DNA from: Chitinophagales bacterium
GTDB lineage: Bacteria > Bacteroidota > Bacteroidia > Chitinophagales > JAHDHT01
Assembly (NCBI GenBank): GCA_020631175.1
Contig: JAHDHT010000031.1
Location: forward strand, 6,029-16,336
Direction: 5' to 3'
DNA: 10,308 bases
The notes under the pieces were generated by a model. The model saw only the letters and a program-made list of their open reading frames with translations. It was not told the origin of the DNA and ran no database searches. Positions 1 to 7,649 of the stretch are shown piece by piece (the stretch's first letter is position 1; each line of letters starts with the position of its first letter). The position numbers and the translations under genes are program-made.

Positions 1-579
1 ATTTATATCCCATTTGTAATTTTTATTGTTACTGCTGTTTCAAACGGTGCGAATATGACCGATGGATTGGATGGATTAGCAACAGGGGTATCCGCAATTA
101 TTGGTTTAACCTTAGGTATCTTTTTATATCTGTCAGGTAATTATATTTTGGCTGATTATTTAAATATACTTCATATTCCAAACCTTGGAGAGTTGGTAAT
201 ATTTACAGCAGCATTTACCGGAGCTTGTATCGGATTTTTATGGCATAACTCATACCCGGCACGTGTATTTATGGGCGATACCGGAAGTTTAGCTTTAGGA
301 GGAATTATCGGAGCATTAGCTATTATCGTTAGAAAAGAATTGTTACTACCGATTTTATGCGGGGTATTCTTTATAGAAAACATTTCAGTAATCATTCAAG
401 TATTCTGGTTTAAGTATACAAGAAAGAAATATGGTGAAGGTAGAAGAGTGTTCAAAATGGCTCCCTTACATCACCATTATCAGAAATTAGGATTTAATGA
501 AAGTAAGATTGTAACCAGATTTTGGATTGTATCCATTTTACTGGCTGTACTAACATTTGTAACCATAAAACTTCAATAA
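1..579 (+). CDS. mraY: Phospho-N-acetylmuramoyl-pentapeptide transferase MraY (C-terminal half; 5' end outside window)
   Basis: MraY is the integral membrane enzyme that transfers phospho-MurNAc-pentapeptide from UDP to undecaprenyl phosphate, giving lipid I. The reading frame is open from base 1, so the gene starts before the window; the first in-frame ATG (55) is internal, because it lies inside the conserved NMTDGLDGLA motif (fragment residues 18-27). The 192 visible residues also contain FMGDTGSLALGG (about residues 90-101), part of the Mg/uridine site region, and the APLHHHYQKLGF histidine loop (HHH at 157-159), both hallmarks of MraY. Hydrophobic membrane segments lie between these loops and at the C-terminus. 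The stop is 3 bases before murD, so the genes are surely co-transcribed. Assignment is by family motifs; WecA-type relatives lack the HHH loop. Confidence 0.97.
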   Translation: MYIPFVIFIVTAVSNGANMTDGLDGLATGVSAIIGLTLGIFLYLSGNYILADYLNILHIPNLGELVIFTAAFTGACIGFLWHNSYPARVFMGDTGSLALGGIIGALAIIVRKELLLPILCGVFFIENISVIIQVFWFKYTRKKYGEGRRVFKMAPLHHHYQKLGFNESKIVTRFWIVSILLAVLTFVTIKLQ

Positions 580-582
580 TAA

Positions 583-1923
583 TTGAGTAAGCGATTAGTC
601 ATATTAGGAGCAAAAGAAAGTGGAGTAGGGGCAGCCTTACTTGCACAACGGGAAGGCTATGATGTCTTTGTTTCTGATTTTGGTATGATCGATGAAGGAT
701 ATAAAACTGAATTAAATCAGGCAAATATTTCATATGAAGAAAACGAACATTCAATTGAAAAAATTCTAAATGCAGATTTAGTAGTAAAGTCTCCGGGAGT
801 TCCTGAAAAAGCTTCCATAGTAAAAGAGATAAGAAATAAAGGGATTGAACTTATTTCTGAAATTGAATTTGCTTCAAGATTTACTTCAGCAAAAATTGTT
901 GCAATCACAGGAAGCAATGGAAAAACAACTACTACAAGCTTAACTTATCATATTCTGAAAAATGCCGGCTTACATGTAAAAGTAGGTGGAAATATCGGGA
1001 TAAGTTTTGCACGATTACTTTTAGAAGAACCCGCTGATGTTTATGTATTAGAAATAAGTTCTTTTCAGTTAGATGATATTAATTCATTTAAACCGGAGAT
1101 ATCCATTCTTTTAAACATCACTCCTGATCATTTAGATCGATATAATTACAATTTAGAAGAATATGCAAAGTCAAAGTTTGCGATTACAAAGTTTCAGGAT
1201 GAAAATGATTTTTTCATTTACTGTTCAGATGATCCGGAATTAATGGCAAGGCTGGATAACTACCGTCCGAAAGCTCAAATGATTCCTTTCAGTATTGAAG
1301 ATCAAAATATTTCGGAAGGAGCAAAACTCAAAGATTCAAATTTAACAATAACAATAAAACAAAACCCATTTATTATGTCTATTTACGAATTAGGACTTCA
1401 AGGAAAACACAATCTGTACAATTCAATGGCAGCAGGAATTGTAAGTAACTTACTTGAATTAAGAAAAGAAAATGTAAGAGAAAGCTTAAGAGATTTCAAA
1501 AGTCTTGAGCACCGTTTAGAAACAAGCGGAAAAATTTCAGGAATTGAATTTATCAATGATTCAAAAGCAACAAATGTAAATTCTACATGGTATGCTTTAG
1601 AAACAATGGAAAAGCCAATTATCTGGATTGCCGGCGGTGTGGATAAAGGAAATGATTATTCTGTTCTTACAGATCTTGTAAAAGAGAAAGTGAAAGCAAT
1701 TGTTTGCTTAGGTGTTGACAACAGAAAAATTCATGAAGCATTTTCAAGACATGTCGATATGATTGCAAACAGTAAATCAATGAGTGAAGCTGTAAAAGTT
1801 GCTTATTACTTAGCAGAAAAAGAAGAAGTAGTTTTACTTTCTCCTGCTTGTGCAAGTTTCGATTTATTTGACAATTACGAAGACAGAGGTCAACAATTCA
1901 AAGAAGAAGTAATCAAATTATAA
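583..1923 (+). CDS. murD: UDP-N-acetylmuramoyl-L-alanine--D-glutamate ligase MurD
   Basis: MurD is the cytoplasmic ATP-dependent ligase that adds D-glutamate to UDP-MurNAc-L-Ala, the second stem residue of peptidoglycan. The 446 residues show the three Mur-ligase domains: an N-terminal nucleotide-sugar fold beginning LVILGAKESG (5-14), a central ATPase domain with P-loop GSNGKTT (110-116), EISSFQL (157-163) and NITPDHLDRY (178-187), and a C-terminal domain with NDSKATN and SPACASFD (420-427) followed by NYEDRGQQF. K198 aligns with the carbamylated lysine of E. coli MurD. Length is close to the E. coli protein (438). The start is TTG at 583: the next in-frame ATG (residue 35) would remove the first nucleotide-binding motif. 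It begins 3 bases after the mraY stop with no evident Shine-Dalgarno sequence. Confidence 0.97.
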   Translation: MSKRLVILGAKESGVGAALLAQREGYDVFVSDFGMIDEGYKTELNQANISYEENEHSIEKILNADLVVKSPGVPEKASIVKEIRNKGIELISEIEFASRFTSAKIVAITGSNGKTTTTSLTYHILKNAGLHVKVGGNIGISFARLLLEEPADVYVLEISSFQLDDINSFKPEISILLNITPDHLDRYNYNLEEYAKSKFAITKFQDENDFFIYCSDDPELMARLDNYRPKAQMIPFSIEDQNISEGAKLKDSNLTITIKQNPFIMSIYELGLQGKHNLYNSMAAGIVSNLLELRKENVRESLRDFKSLEHRLETSGKISGIEFINDSKATNVNSTWYALETMEKPIIWIAGGVDKGNDYSVLTDLVKEKVKAIVCLGVDNRKIHEAFSRHVDMIANSKSMSEAVKVAYYLAEKEEVVLLSPACASFDLFDNYEDRGQQFKEEVIKL

Positions 1924-1927
1924 TTCT

Positions 1928-3073
1928 ATGGATGCCATTCTCTCAAGACTTACCGGTGATCGGGTAATCTGGATAATTATTTTTTTCTTATCCGTTTTCT
2001 CAGCTTTAGCTGTATTCAGTTCTACTGAGTCACTTGCCTATAAAGCAAGAGGAGGAAATACCGAGTTTTATCTGATCAAACATTTAGTAATTATCATAAT
2101 TGGATTTTTACTCATGTTTTATGCACACCGTGTACCTTTTAAATGGTACTCTAAAATAGGACAGGTATTACTATATGTTTCTTGGATTTTAATGGCGTTC
2201 ACGTTTATAAATGGTGCTGAGTTAAATGAAGCATCAAGATGGTTAACCCTTCCTGTGGTCGACCTTACCTTCCAGCCATCTGACATAGCTAAAATGACTT
2301 TAATTATTTATGTCGCTCAAATGTTAGCTAACAGGCAGGAAAATATTAAAGATTTTCATAGTTCTTTTCTTCCAATAATAATCCATGTTGTACTTACTTG
2401 TGCCCTTATTTTTCCGGCAGATTTATCTTCAGCATCACTGCTGTTTACTACTTGTCTTATATTGATGTTGATAGGTAGAGTAAGTATCAAACATATTTTT
2501 TACACCATTTTTATTGGTGCCTTTTTCGTAATGACATTTTTTACCGTTGCTACACTAACCGGTAAAAAAGGAAGAATTGGAACATGGCAAAATCGAATTG
2601 CCAATTTTATGAATACAGAAGAAGATTCCTTTCAAACCCGTCAGGCTAAAATTGCAATTGCAAGCGGTGGAGTAATTGGAAAGGGAATGGGAAAGAGTGA
2701 GCAAAATAATGTTTTGCCACATTCATATAGTGATTTTATTTACGCCATTATCATTGAAGAGTATGGTCTTGTTGGAGGATTATTAATTCTTGCCTTATAT
2801 GTTTTATTCTTGTATCGTTGCATTGAAATATTCCGACGTTGTAAGTACGCTTTTGGTGCATTGTTAGCGGTTGGATTAAGTTTTTCTCTTGTTTTACAAG
2901 CCTTAATTAATATGGCTGTAACGGTAGACTTATTACCCGTTACAGGATTGGTATTGCCATTAGTTAGTATGGGAGGTACCTCAATGATATTTACGAGTAT
3001 TTCTGTAGGAATTATTTTAAGTGTTAGTCGTCAGATTGAATTAGAACAACAAAAACCTGCACTTGCTTTATGA
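1928..3073 (+). CDS. ftsW: Septal peptidoglycan glycosyltransferase FtsW (SEDS family)
   Basis: FtsW is the SEDS-family membrane glycosyltransferase that polymerises lipid II at the division septum together with the class B PBP FtsI. The 381 residues are mostly hydrophobic, with many transmembrane segments starting near residue 13. Family motifs in order are ASRWL (102-106), QPSDIAKM (116-123), GKGMGKSEQN (251-260), LPHSYSDF (263-270) leading into IIEEYGLVGG, and LLPVTG and LPLVSMGGTS (to 351). D269 in the SDF motif corresponds to the proposed catalytic aspartate of SEDS enzymes. RodA is the main alternative, but the position between murD and murG and the SMGGTS ending favour FtsW. ATG at 1928 follows the murD stop by 4 bases, and the stop overlaps murG as ATGA. 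Confidence 0.96.
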   Translation: MDAILSRLTGDRVIWIIIFFLSVFSALAVFSSTESLAYKARGGNTEFYLIKHLVIIIIGFLLMFYAHRVPFKWYSKIGQVLLYVSWILMAFTFINGAELNEASRWLTLPVVDLTFQPSDIAKMTLIIYVAQMLANRQENIKDFHSSFLPIIIHVVLTCALIFPADLSSASLLFTTCLILMLIGRVSIKHIFYTIFIGAFFVMTFFTVATLTGKKGRIGTWQNRIANFMNTEEDSFQTRQAKIAIASGGVIGKGMGKSEQNNVLPHSYSDFIYAIIIEEYGLVGGLLILALYVLFLYRCIEIFRRCKYAFGALLAVGLSFSLVLQALINMAVTVDLLPVTGLVLPLVSMGGTSMIFTSISVGIILSVSRQIELEQQKPALAL

Positions 3074-4158
3074 GAATCCTCGTGAGTGGCGGTGGAACTG
3101 GTGGTCATGTATTTCCGGCTATCTCAATAGCGAATGCTATAAAAGCAAAGCACCCGAATGCTGAATTCTTTTTCATCGGTGCAAAAGGTAAAATTGAAAT
3201 GGAAAAAGTACCTAAGGCAGGGTATCCGATAGAGGGTTTATGGATTAGTGGGGTGGATAGAAAAATCACGTTAAGAAATTTAGTATTCCCATTTAAATTA
3301 ATTTCAAGTTTAGTAAAGTCTTTTTTTTTAATTCGGAAATTTAAACCACAAGTTGGTGTGGGTGTGGGTGGATATGCTTCAGGTCCGGCATTGAAAATGG
3401 CATCGTGGATGGGTGTGCCGATTGTTTTACAGGAAGCAAATTCCTTCCCTGGTATTACGAACAGACTATTAGGTTCAAATGCAGCAAAAGTTTGTGTTGC
3501 CTATGATAATATGGAACGCTTTTTTGATAAGAGAAAATTGGAAATTACCGGCAATCCAATTCGTCAGCAAATAGTTGATTTGAAAGTAAGTAAAATTGAA
3601 GCTGCTGAACATTTTAATTTTAAAGCAGATAAGCCCACCGTTTTTATAACCGGTGGTAGTGGTGGTGCTAAAGCAATCAATGAAGGAATTGCAAGCGGAT
3701 ATAAAGCACTACTTGAATCCGGAATGCAAATTATCTGGCAAACGGGTAAAGTTTATTTGGAAGAGTATAAGCATTTGGAGAAAGGATTTGAAGATCAATT
3801 GTTAATTACTGATTTTATTACGCGAATGGATTGTGCCTATACCTTAGCTGATGTTATTGTGTCAAGGGCAGGTGGAACCATCGCTGAGTTAAGTATAATT
3901 GGTAAACCTGCCATCTTACTTCCTTCTGCATATGTAACCGAAGATCATCAAACCAAAAATGTAATGGCATTAGTAGAAAAAGATGCAGCTGTTTTGGTGC
4001 GTGATAGTGAATCAAAAGAAAAGCTTTGTAAAGAAATACAAGATTTAATGAATAATGCAGAAAGAAGAAAAAGTCTTTCTGAAAATATAAAAGCGTTGGC
4101 AAAGCCTAATGCAGCTAATGATATTGCTGAAATTGTTTTAAAGCACTTGAAGAAATAA
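3070..4158 (+). CDS. murG: UDP-GlcNAc:lipid I N-acetylglucosaminyltransferase MurG
   Basis: MurG is a GT-B fold (GT28 family) peripheral membrane enzyme that adds GlcNAc to lipid I, producing lipid II. Its 362 residues match the usual length. The N-terminal domain has GGGTGGHVFP (7-16), the first glycine-rich loop, and VGVGGYASGP (97-106), the second. QEANSFPGITNRLL (121-134) matches the 'EQN..(A/P)G.TN' acceptor-site segment, with Ala where Gln is usual. The C-terminal domain has GNPIRQQ (161-167), GGSGGAKAIN (195-204), SRAGGTIAEL (265-274) and EDHQTKN (291-297) for UDP-GlcNAc. Compared with the SRAGAxTIAE pattern I recall for the family, the 265-274 loop is one residue short. The gene also holds a run of nine T at 3321-3329. 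Its start lies inside the ftsW stop (ATGA), implying translational coupling. Confidence 0.96.
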   Translation: MRILVSGGGTGGHVFPAISIANAIKAKHPNAEFFFIGAKGKIEMEKVPKAGYPIEGLWISGVDRKITLRNLVFPFKLISSLVKSFFLIRKFKPQVGVGVGGYASGPALKMASWMGVPIVLQEANSFPGITNRLLGSNAAKVCVAYDNMERFFDKRKLEITGNPIRQQIVDLKVSKIEAAEHFNFKADKPTVFITGGSGGAKAINEGIASGYKALLESGMQIIWQTGKVYLEEYKHLEKGFEDQLLITDFITRMDCAYTLADVIVSRAGGTIAELSIIGKPAILLPSAYVTEDHQTKNVMALVEKDAAVLVRDSESKEKLCKEIQDLMNNAERRKSLSENIKALAKPNAANDIAEIVLKHLKK

Positions 4159-4159
4159 T

Positions 4160-5521
4160 TTGAAAGCTTTAAAAGACATATCGAACATTTATTTTGTTGG
4201 AATAGGAGGGATAGGCATGAGTGCTTTAGCTCGTTTTTTCAAACAAAGAAATATAAACGTAAGCGGTTACGATAAAACAGAAACCCCACTTACAAAAGAA
4301 CTTGAAAAAGAAGGAATAGCTATAAGCTACAATGAGTCACTCGACCTAATTGATAAAAATGCAGATATAGTAATATATACACCTGCTGTTCCATTAGGTC
4401 AGGCTCATTTACATTATTATATTTCTAATCAATATCCTGTTTATAAAAGAGCAGATGTATTATATGAAATTAGTAAAGATTTTAATACTTCAGCAATAGC
4501 AGGAACACATGGTAAAACAAGTGTTACAGCTTTATGCTCATGGATTTTGCATTATGCTAAAAAAGAACCAACGGCCTTCATAGGAGGCATCGTAAATAAC
4601 TTCAATTCAAATGTTGTTTTAGGAAAGAGCGATCGACTGATCGTTGAAGCAGATGAATATGATCGCTCCTTCCTAAAATTAAATCCAAACAACACTTTAA
4701 TAACAGCTATTGATTATGATCATTCAGATATTTATGAAGATTATAAGAGCCTGGTGAACACTTTTAACACTTTTGCCTCAAATCTGAAAAATGATGGTCA
4801 TTTAATCATTCACAATGATTATACAGATAAAATTGATGCCGAATCATTAAGCTATAGTGCAAATAATGCAAAAGCTGATTTTAATGCGTGTAATATTAAA
4901 GTTCAGGATGGAAATTTTCACTTTGATATAGAATCCGTTTATTTTAAAATTCGGGATATTCGATTAGCAATGCCGGGAATGCATAATGTTGAAAATGCAA
5001 CTGCTGCTGCAATACTTGCTTTTTTTAATGGAGCTGAGCCTGAGCAAATTGCGGAAGCTTTAAATGCATTTAACGGAATAAAGAGACGCTTTGAGTTTAT
5101 ATTAAAAAATGAAAAGCAAACAATCATAGATGACTATGCGCATCATCCGGAAGAATTAAATGCATTGACTCATGCAGTAAGGCAATTATATCCATCCAAA
5201 AAATTAACACTTGTTTTTCAGCCACATTTATATACACGAACAAGAGATTTAGAAGAGGGATTTATTGAAGCCTTAAAAAAGGCTGATCATACAATCGTTA
5301 CAGACCTATACCCGGCACGTGAATTGCCTATACCGGGGGTCAGTTCAGAAATTCTTGTGGAAAAGGTAGGGGATGGAAAAGTTATTTTTATATCAAAAAA
5401 TAAACTGATTGATAAAATATTGGAACTAAATCCGGAGTTATTGGTTTTTGCAGGGGCTGGAGATTTAGATCAGTTATTAAACCCTTTATTAAAAAAATTA
5501 GGGCATACCGTTAATGAGTAA
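4160..5521 (+). CDS. murC: UDP-N-acetylmuramate--L-alanine ligase MurC
   Basis: MurC adds L-alanine to UDP-MurNAc using ATP, the first peptide-forming step of peptidoglycan synthesis in the cytoplasm. The 453 residues carry the MurC dinucleotide-like motif FVGIGGIGMSALA (12-24), the P-loop AGTHGKTSVTAL (114-125), EADEYDRSFLKL (163-174), DYDHSDIY (185-192), GIKRRFE (306-312), DDYAHHPEE (324-332), and FQPHLYTRTRDL (353-364). The YAHHP and PH.YTRT motifs separate MurC from MurD/E/F. Mpl is a less likely relative given the context. The start is TTG at 4160, one base after the murG stop; the next in-frame ATG (4217) falls after the GxGGxG motif and would destroy it. The P-loop has Ser121 where a second Thr is common, a conservative change. 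The 3' end overlaps ftsQ by 8 bases. Confidence 0.96.
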   Translation: MKALKDISNIYFVGIGGIGMSALARFFKQRNINVSGYDKTETPLTKELEKEGIAISYNESLDLIDKNADIVIYTPAVPLGQAHLHYYISNQYPVYKRADVLYEISKDFNTSAIAGTHGKTSVTALCSWILHYAKKEPTAFIGGIVNNFNSNVVLGKSDRLIVEADEYDRSFLKLNPNNTLITAIDYDHSDIYEDYKSLVNTFNTFASNLKNDGHLIIHNDYTDKIDAESLSYSANNAKADFNACNIKVQDGNFHFDIESVYFKIRDIRLAMPGMHNVENATAAAILAFFNGAEPEQIAEALNAFNGIKRRFEFILKNEKQTIIDDYAHHPEELNALTHAVRQLYPSKKLTLVFQPHLYTRTRDLEEGFIEALKKADHTIVTDLYPARELPIPGVSSEILVEKVGDGKVIFISKNKLIDKILELNPELLVFAGAGDLDQLLNPLLKKLGHTVNE

Positions 5522-6311
5522 TTGGAAAGAAAAATATCGACAAACTTTCTCCTATTCCATTTGGTTTGGAGTGGCGCTCATTTTTTTAGTTTTAATTGGA
5601 GCAACTACAAAAAAACATAAAAGTGATCCTTGTAAAAATGTGCAGATTAACATACAAAATCTGGACAATACTACTTTTGTAGACGATGTAGATATTAAAG
5701 CTATGATCCGGAACGTGATTACGGGTGATGCTGAAACCTTACCTTTGTATTCTATTGATATTCAATCAATTGAAAAAGATTTGAAGAAGTTTCATCAGAT
5801 ACGTGATGCACAGGTCTGGTTTGATAACCGTTCGACATTACATGTCTATGTAGACCAAAAGAAACCAATAGCACGTGTTGTTAACAGCAGCAATGTTAGT
5901 TATTATATTGATAATACCGGACAAAAATTCCCTTTATCCAATAAATTTACGGCAAGAGTACCCGTTGTGACAGGTGAGATAGTTGATAACGGTTTGACTT
6001 ACGGCAGTGATTCGACAACTTTGTTTAAAAATATTTATGAGCTCGTAAGTTATATTGAAACGGATACCCTATGGTCTGCTATGATTGAACAAATTGTTGT
6101 CGACCGGCATCAGGAATTTACATTGATCCCTAAATGGGGAGATCAGAAAATAAAAATCGGTGATGCTCGTCATTTAGGCGTAAAGTTTAATCGATTAAAA
6201 CTGTTCTATGAAAAAGCCATCCACGAATTAGGATGGAATACCTATTCAGAGATTAATGTTAGATATAAAGGACAGGTAGTCTGTACCAGAAAACACACAC
6301 AAGATGGATAA
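5514..6311 (+). CDS. ftsQ: Cell division protein FtsQ
   Basis: FtsQ is a bitopic divisome protein: a short cytoplasmic N-terminus, one transmembrane helix and a periplasmic part that in model bacteria recruits FtsB/FtsL. Here residues 1-13 are polar/basic, residues about 14-30 form the helix (IWFGVALIFLVLIG), and 31-265 are periplasmic. Residues about 42-120 fit a POTRA-like module: a strand, the FVDDVDIKAMI helix region, and KKFHQIRDAQVWFDNRSTLHVYVDQ cut here as KKFHQIRDAQ then VDQKKPIARV, which joins the beta domain. The C-terminus has WNTYSEINVRYKGQVVCTRK in two parts, WNTYSEINV and YKGQVVCT, similar to Bacteroidota FtsQ as I recall them. FtsQ sequences diverge greatly, so the call rests on topology, size and position between murC and ftsA. 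It overlaps both neighbours by 8 bases. Confidence 0.92.
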   Translation: MSNWKEKYRQTFSYSIWFGVALIFLVLIGATTKKHKSDPCKNVQINIQNLDNTTFVDDVDIKAMIRNVITGDAETLPLYSIDIQSIEKDLKKFHQIRDAQVWFDNRSTLHVYVDQKKPIARVVNSSNVSYYIDNTGQKFPLSNKFTARVPVVTGEIVDNGLTYGSDSTTLFKNIYELVSYIETDTLWSAMIEQIVVDRHQEFTLIPKWGDQKIKIGDARHLGVKFNRLKLFYEKAIHELGWNTYSEINVRYKGQVVCTRKHTQDG

Positions 6312-7593
6312 CACAGAAGTTTTAGTTGGTCTTGATATTGGAACTACAAAAGTAGTTTGCATTATCGGCAGAAAAAATGAATTCGGTAAAATTGAAATTC
6401 TCGGTCTGGGAAGAACCGATTCTTTTGGTGTTATGCGTGGTGTAGTAGCCAACATTAATAAAACAGTTGATGCGATCACTAAGTCTGTGAAAATTGCACA
6501 GGAACAAAGTGGCTATGATATTAAAAGTGTATTTGTTGGTATCGCAGGTCAACATATTAAATGTGTTCAAAGTCGTGGTTCTTTAGTAAGAGAGAATGGC
6601 ACCGATGAAGTAATCGGGGAAGAAGATATTCATAAACTGATTTCCGACATGTATAAATTAAATATCGATCCGGGTGATCGTATTATTCATGTTTTACCTC
6701 AGGAATTTACAGTAGATAATGAATTAGGTATTAAAGATCCGATTGGAATGTCCGGAAACAGAATTGAAGCCAATTTTCATATAGTAACGGGTCAGATAGC
6801 GGCTGCCAAGAATATTAATCGTTGTGTAGAGCATTCAAATCTGGAAGTTGCCAATCTTGTTTTAGAACCCTTAGCATCTGCTGCTTCTGTTTTAAGTGAA
6901 GAAGAAAAAGAAGCCGGTATCGCATTAGTGGATATAGGAGGTGGTACAACTGATATTGCTATTTTCCATAATGGTATTATCCGTCACACTGCAGTAATTC
7001 CTTTTGGAGGAAATATAGTAACAGAAGATATTAAGGAAGGATGTTCAGTTATGCGCAGACAAGCTGAACAACTGAAAATTAAATTCGGATCTGCTCTCGC
7101 TTTGAAATCAATGGAAAATGAAATGATTTCAATAGCGGGATTAAAAGGTCGTAAACATAAAGAAGTTTCTGTTAAAACGTTAGCATCTATCATTCAGTCA
7201 AGAATGGAAGAAATTATTGAAGAAGTTTTGCATGAAATTAAAGTATCCGGTTACCTGGATAAATTAATCGGAGGTATTGTAATTACCGGTGGTGGCTCTC
7301 AATTAAGAAACTTAAAGCAATTGGTTGAATATTTAACAGGCTTTGATTGCCGTATCGGATATCCAACGGAGCATTTAACGAAAGGAGTGATTCCTGAATT
7401 GATGCACCCAATGTACGCAACAAGTATCGGATTAATTTTGAAAGGATATGAAGAGTTAGAAGATCAGATGAGCGATTTATCAGATGAAAAGTTTACTCAG
7501 TTTAATGCGCAACAACCCTTGAACTGGTTCAGCAAAATTTTTGATAAAAGCAAAAAATGGTTCGAAAACGATCAGGTAGGCGAATTTAAATAA
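6304..7593 (+). CDS. ftsA: Cell division protein FtsA (actin-like membrane anchor of FtsZ)
   Basis: FtsA is an actin-fold ATPase that binds the FtsZ C-terminal peptide and anchors FtsZ filaments to the inner membrane. The 429 residues show the actin-family motifs: phosphate 1 VGLDIGTTKV (8-17), phosphate 2 LVDIGGGTTDIAIF (208-221), and the adenosine motif GGIVITGGGSQL (323-334). The FtsA-specific 1C domain is about residues 85-165. The last 24 residues, LNWFSKIFDKSKKWFEND (406-423), form an amphipathic helix with aromatic and lysine faces, the usual membrane-targeting sequence, preceded by a flexible acidic linker (385-400). Length is close to E. coli FtsA (420). ATG at 6304 sits in the last codons of ftsQ with an 8-base overlap, suggesting coupled translation. 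MreB and DnaK are excluded by the terminal helix and context. Confidence 0.97.
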   Translation: MDNTEVLVGLDIGTTKVVCIIGRKNEFGKIEILGLGRTDSFGVMRGVVANINKTVDAITKSVKIAQEQSGYDIKSVFVGIAGQHIKCVQSRGSLVRENGTDEVIGEEDIHKLISDMYKLNIDPGDRIIHVLPQEFTVDNELGIKDPIGMSGNRIEANFHIVTGQIAAAKNINRCVEHSNLEVANLVLEPLASAASVLSEEEKEAGIALVDIGGGTTDIAIFHNGIIRHTAVIPFGGNIVTEDIKEGCSVMRRQAEQLKIKFGSALALKSMENEMISIAGLKGRKHKEVSVKTLASIIQSRMEEIIEEVLHEIKVSGYLDKLIGGIVITGGGSQLRNLKQLVEYLTGFDCRIGYPTEHLTKGVIPELMHPMYATSIGLILKGYEELEDQMSDLSDEKFTQFNAQQPLNWFSKIFDKSKKWFENDQVGEFK

Positions 7594-7649
7594 GAACAAT
7601 TTATAACAACAACATAAACCGAATTTTTCACTCGAATTAAAACAGAATT
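7594..7649 (+). other. ftsA-ftsZ intergenic leader (56 bases)
   Basis: This is the only gap of any size in the eight-gene run and forms the immediate 5' leader of ftsZ. It is very AT-rich, and the bases just before the ATG (AAAACAGAATT) are A-rich, as expected for Bacteroidota translation starts that do not rely on Shine-Dalgarno pairing. CGAATT occurs at 7620-7625 and 7633-7638, with a third copy at 7581-7586 in the end of ftsA. I see no TAnnTTTG Bacteroidota -7 box and no clear hairpin, so an internal ftsZ promoter cannot be claimed from sequence. Confidence 0.5.

Noticed and set aside
2926..2980. FtsW VDLLPVTG and SMGGTS in place of the GLLP.TG and S.GGSS seen in Proteobacteria
   Set aside because: Bacteroidota FtsW proteins as I recall them have similar NLFPVTG and SMGGTS forms, so this is a phylum feature rather than an anomaly.
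4514..4525. MurC P-loop with GKTS in place of GKTT
   Set aside because: Ser for Thr after the invariant GKT is a conservative change that keeps the hydroxyl group; all other catalytic motifs are intact.
5672..5747. Two TAnnTTTG matches (TACTTTTG at 5672 and TACCTTTG at 5740) as possible Bacteroidota promoters for ftsA-ftsZ
   Set aside because: Both lie inside ftsQ, neither has a TTG -33 element at the right distance, and this degenerate 8-mer is expected several times by chance in 10 kb of AT-rich DNA.
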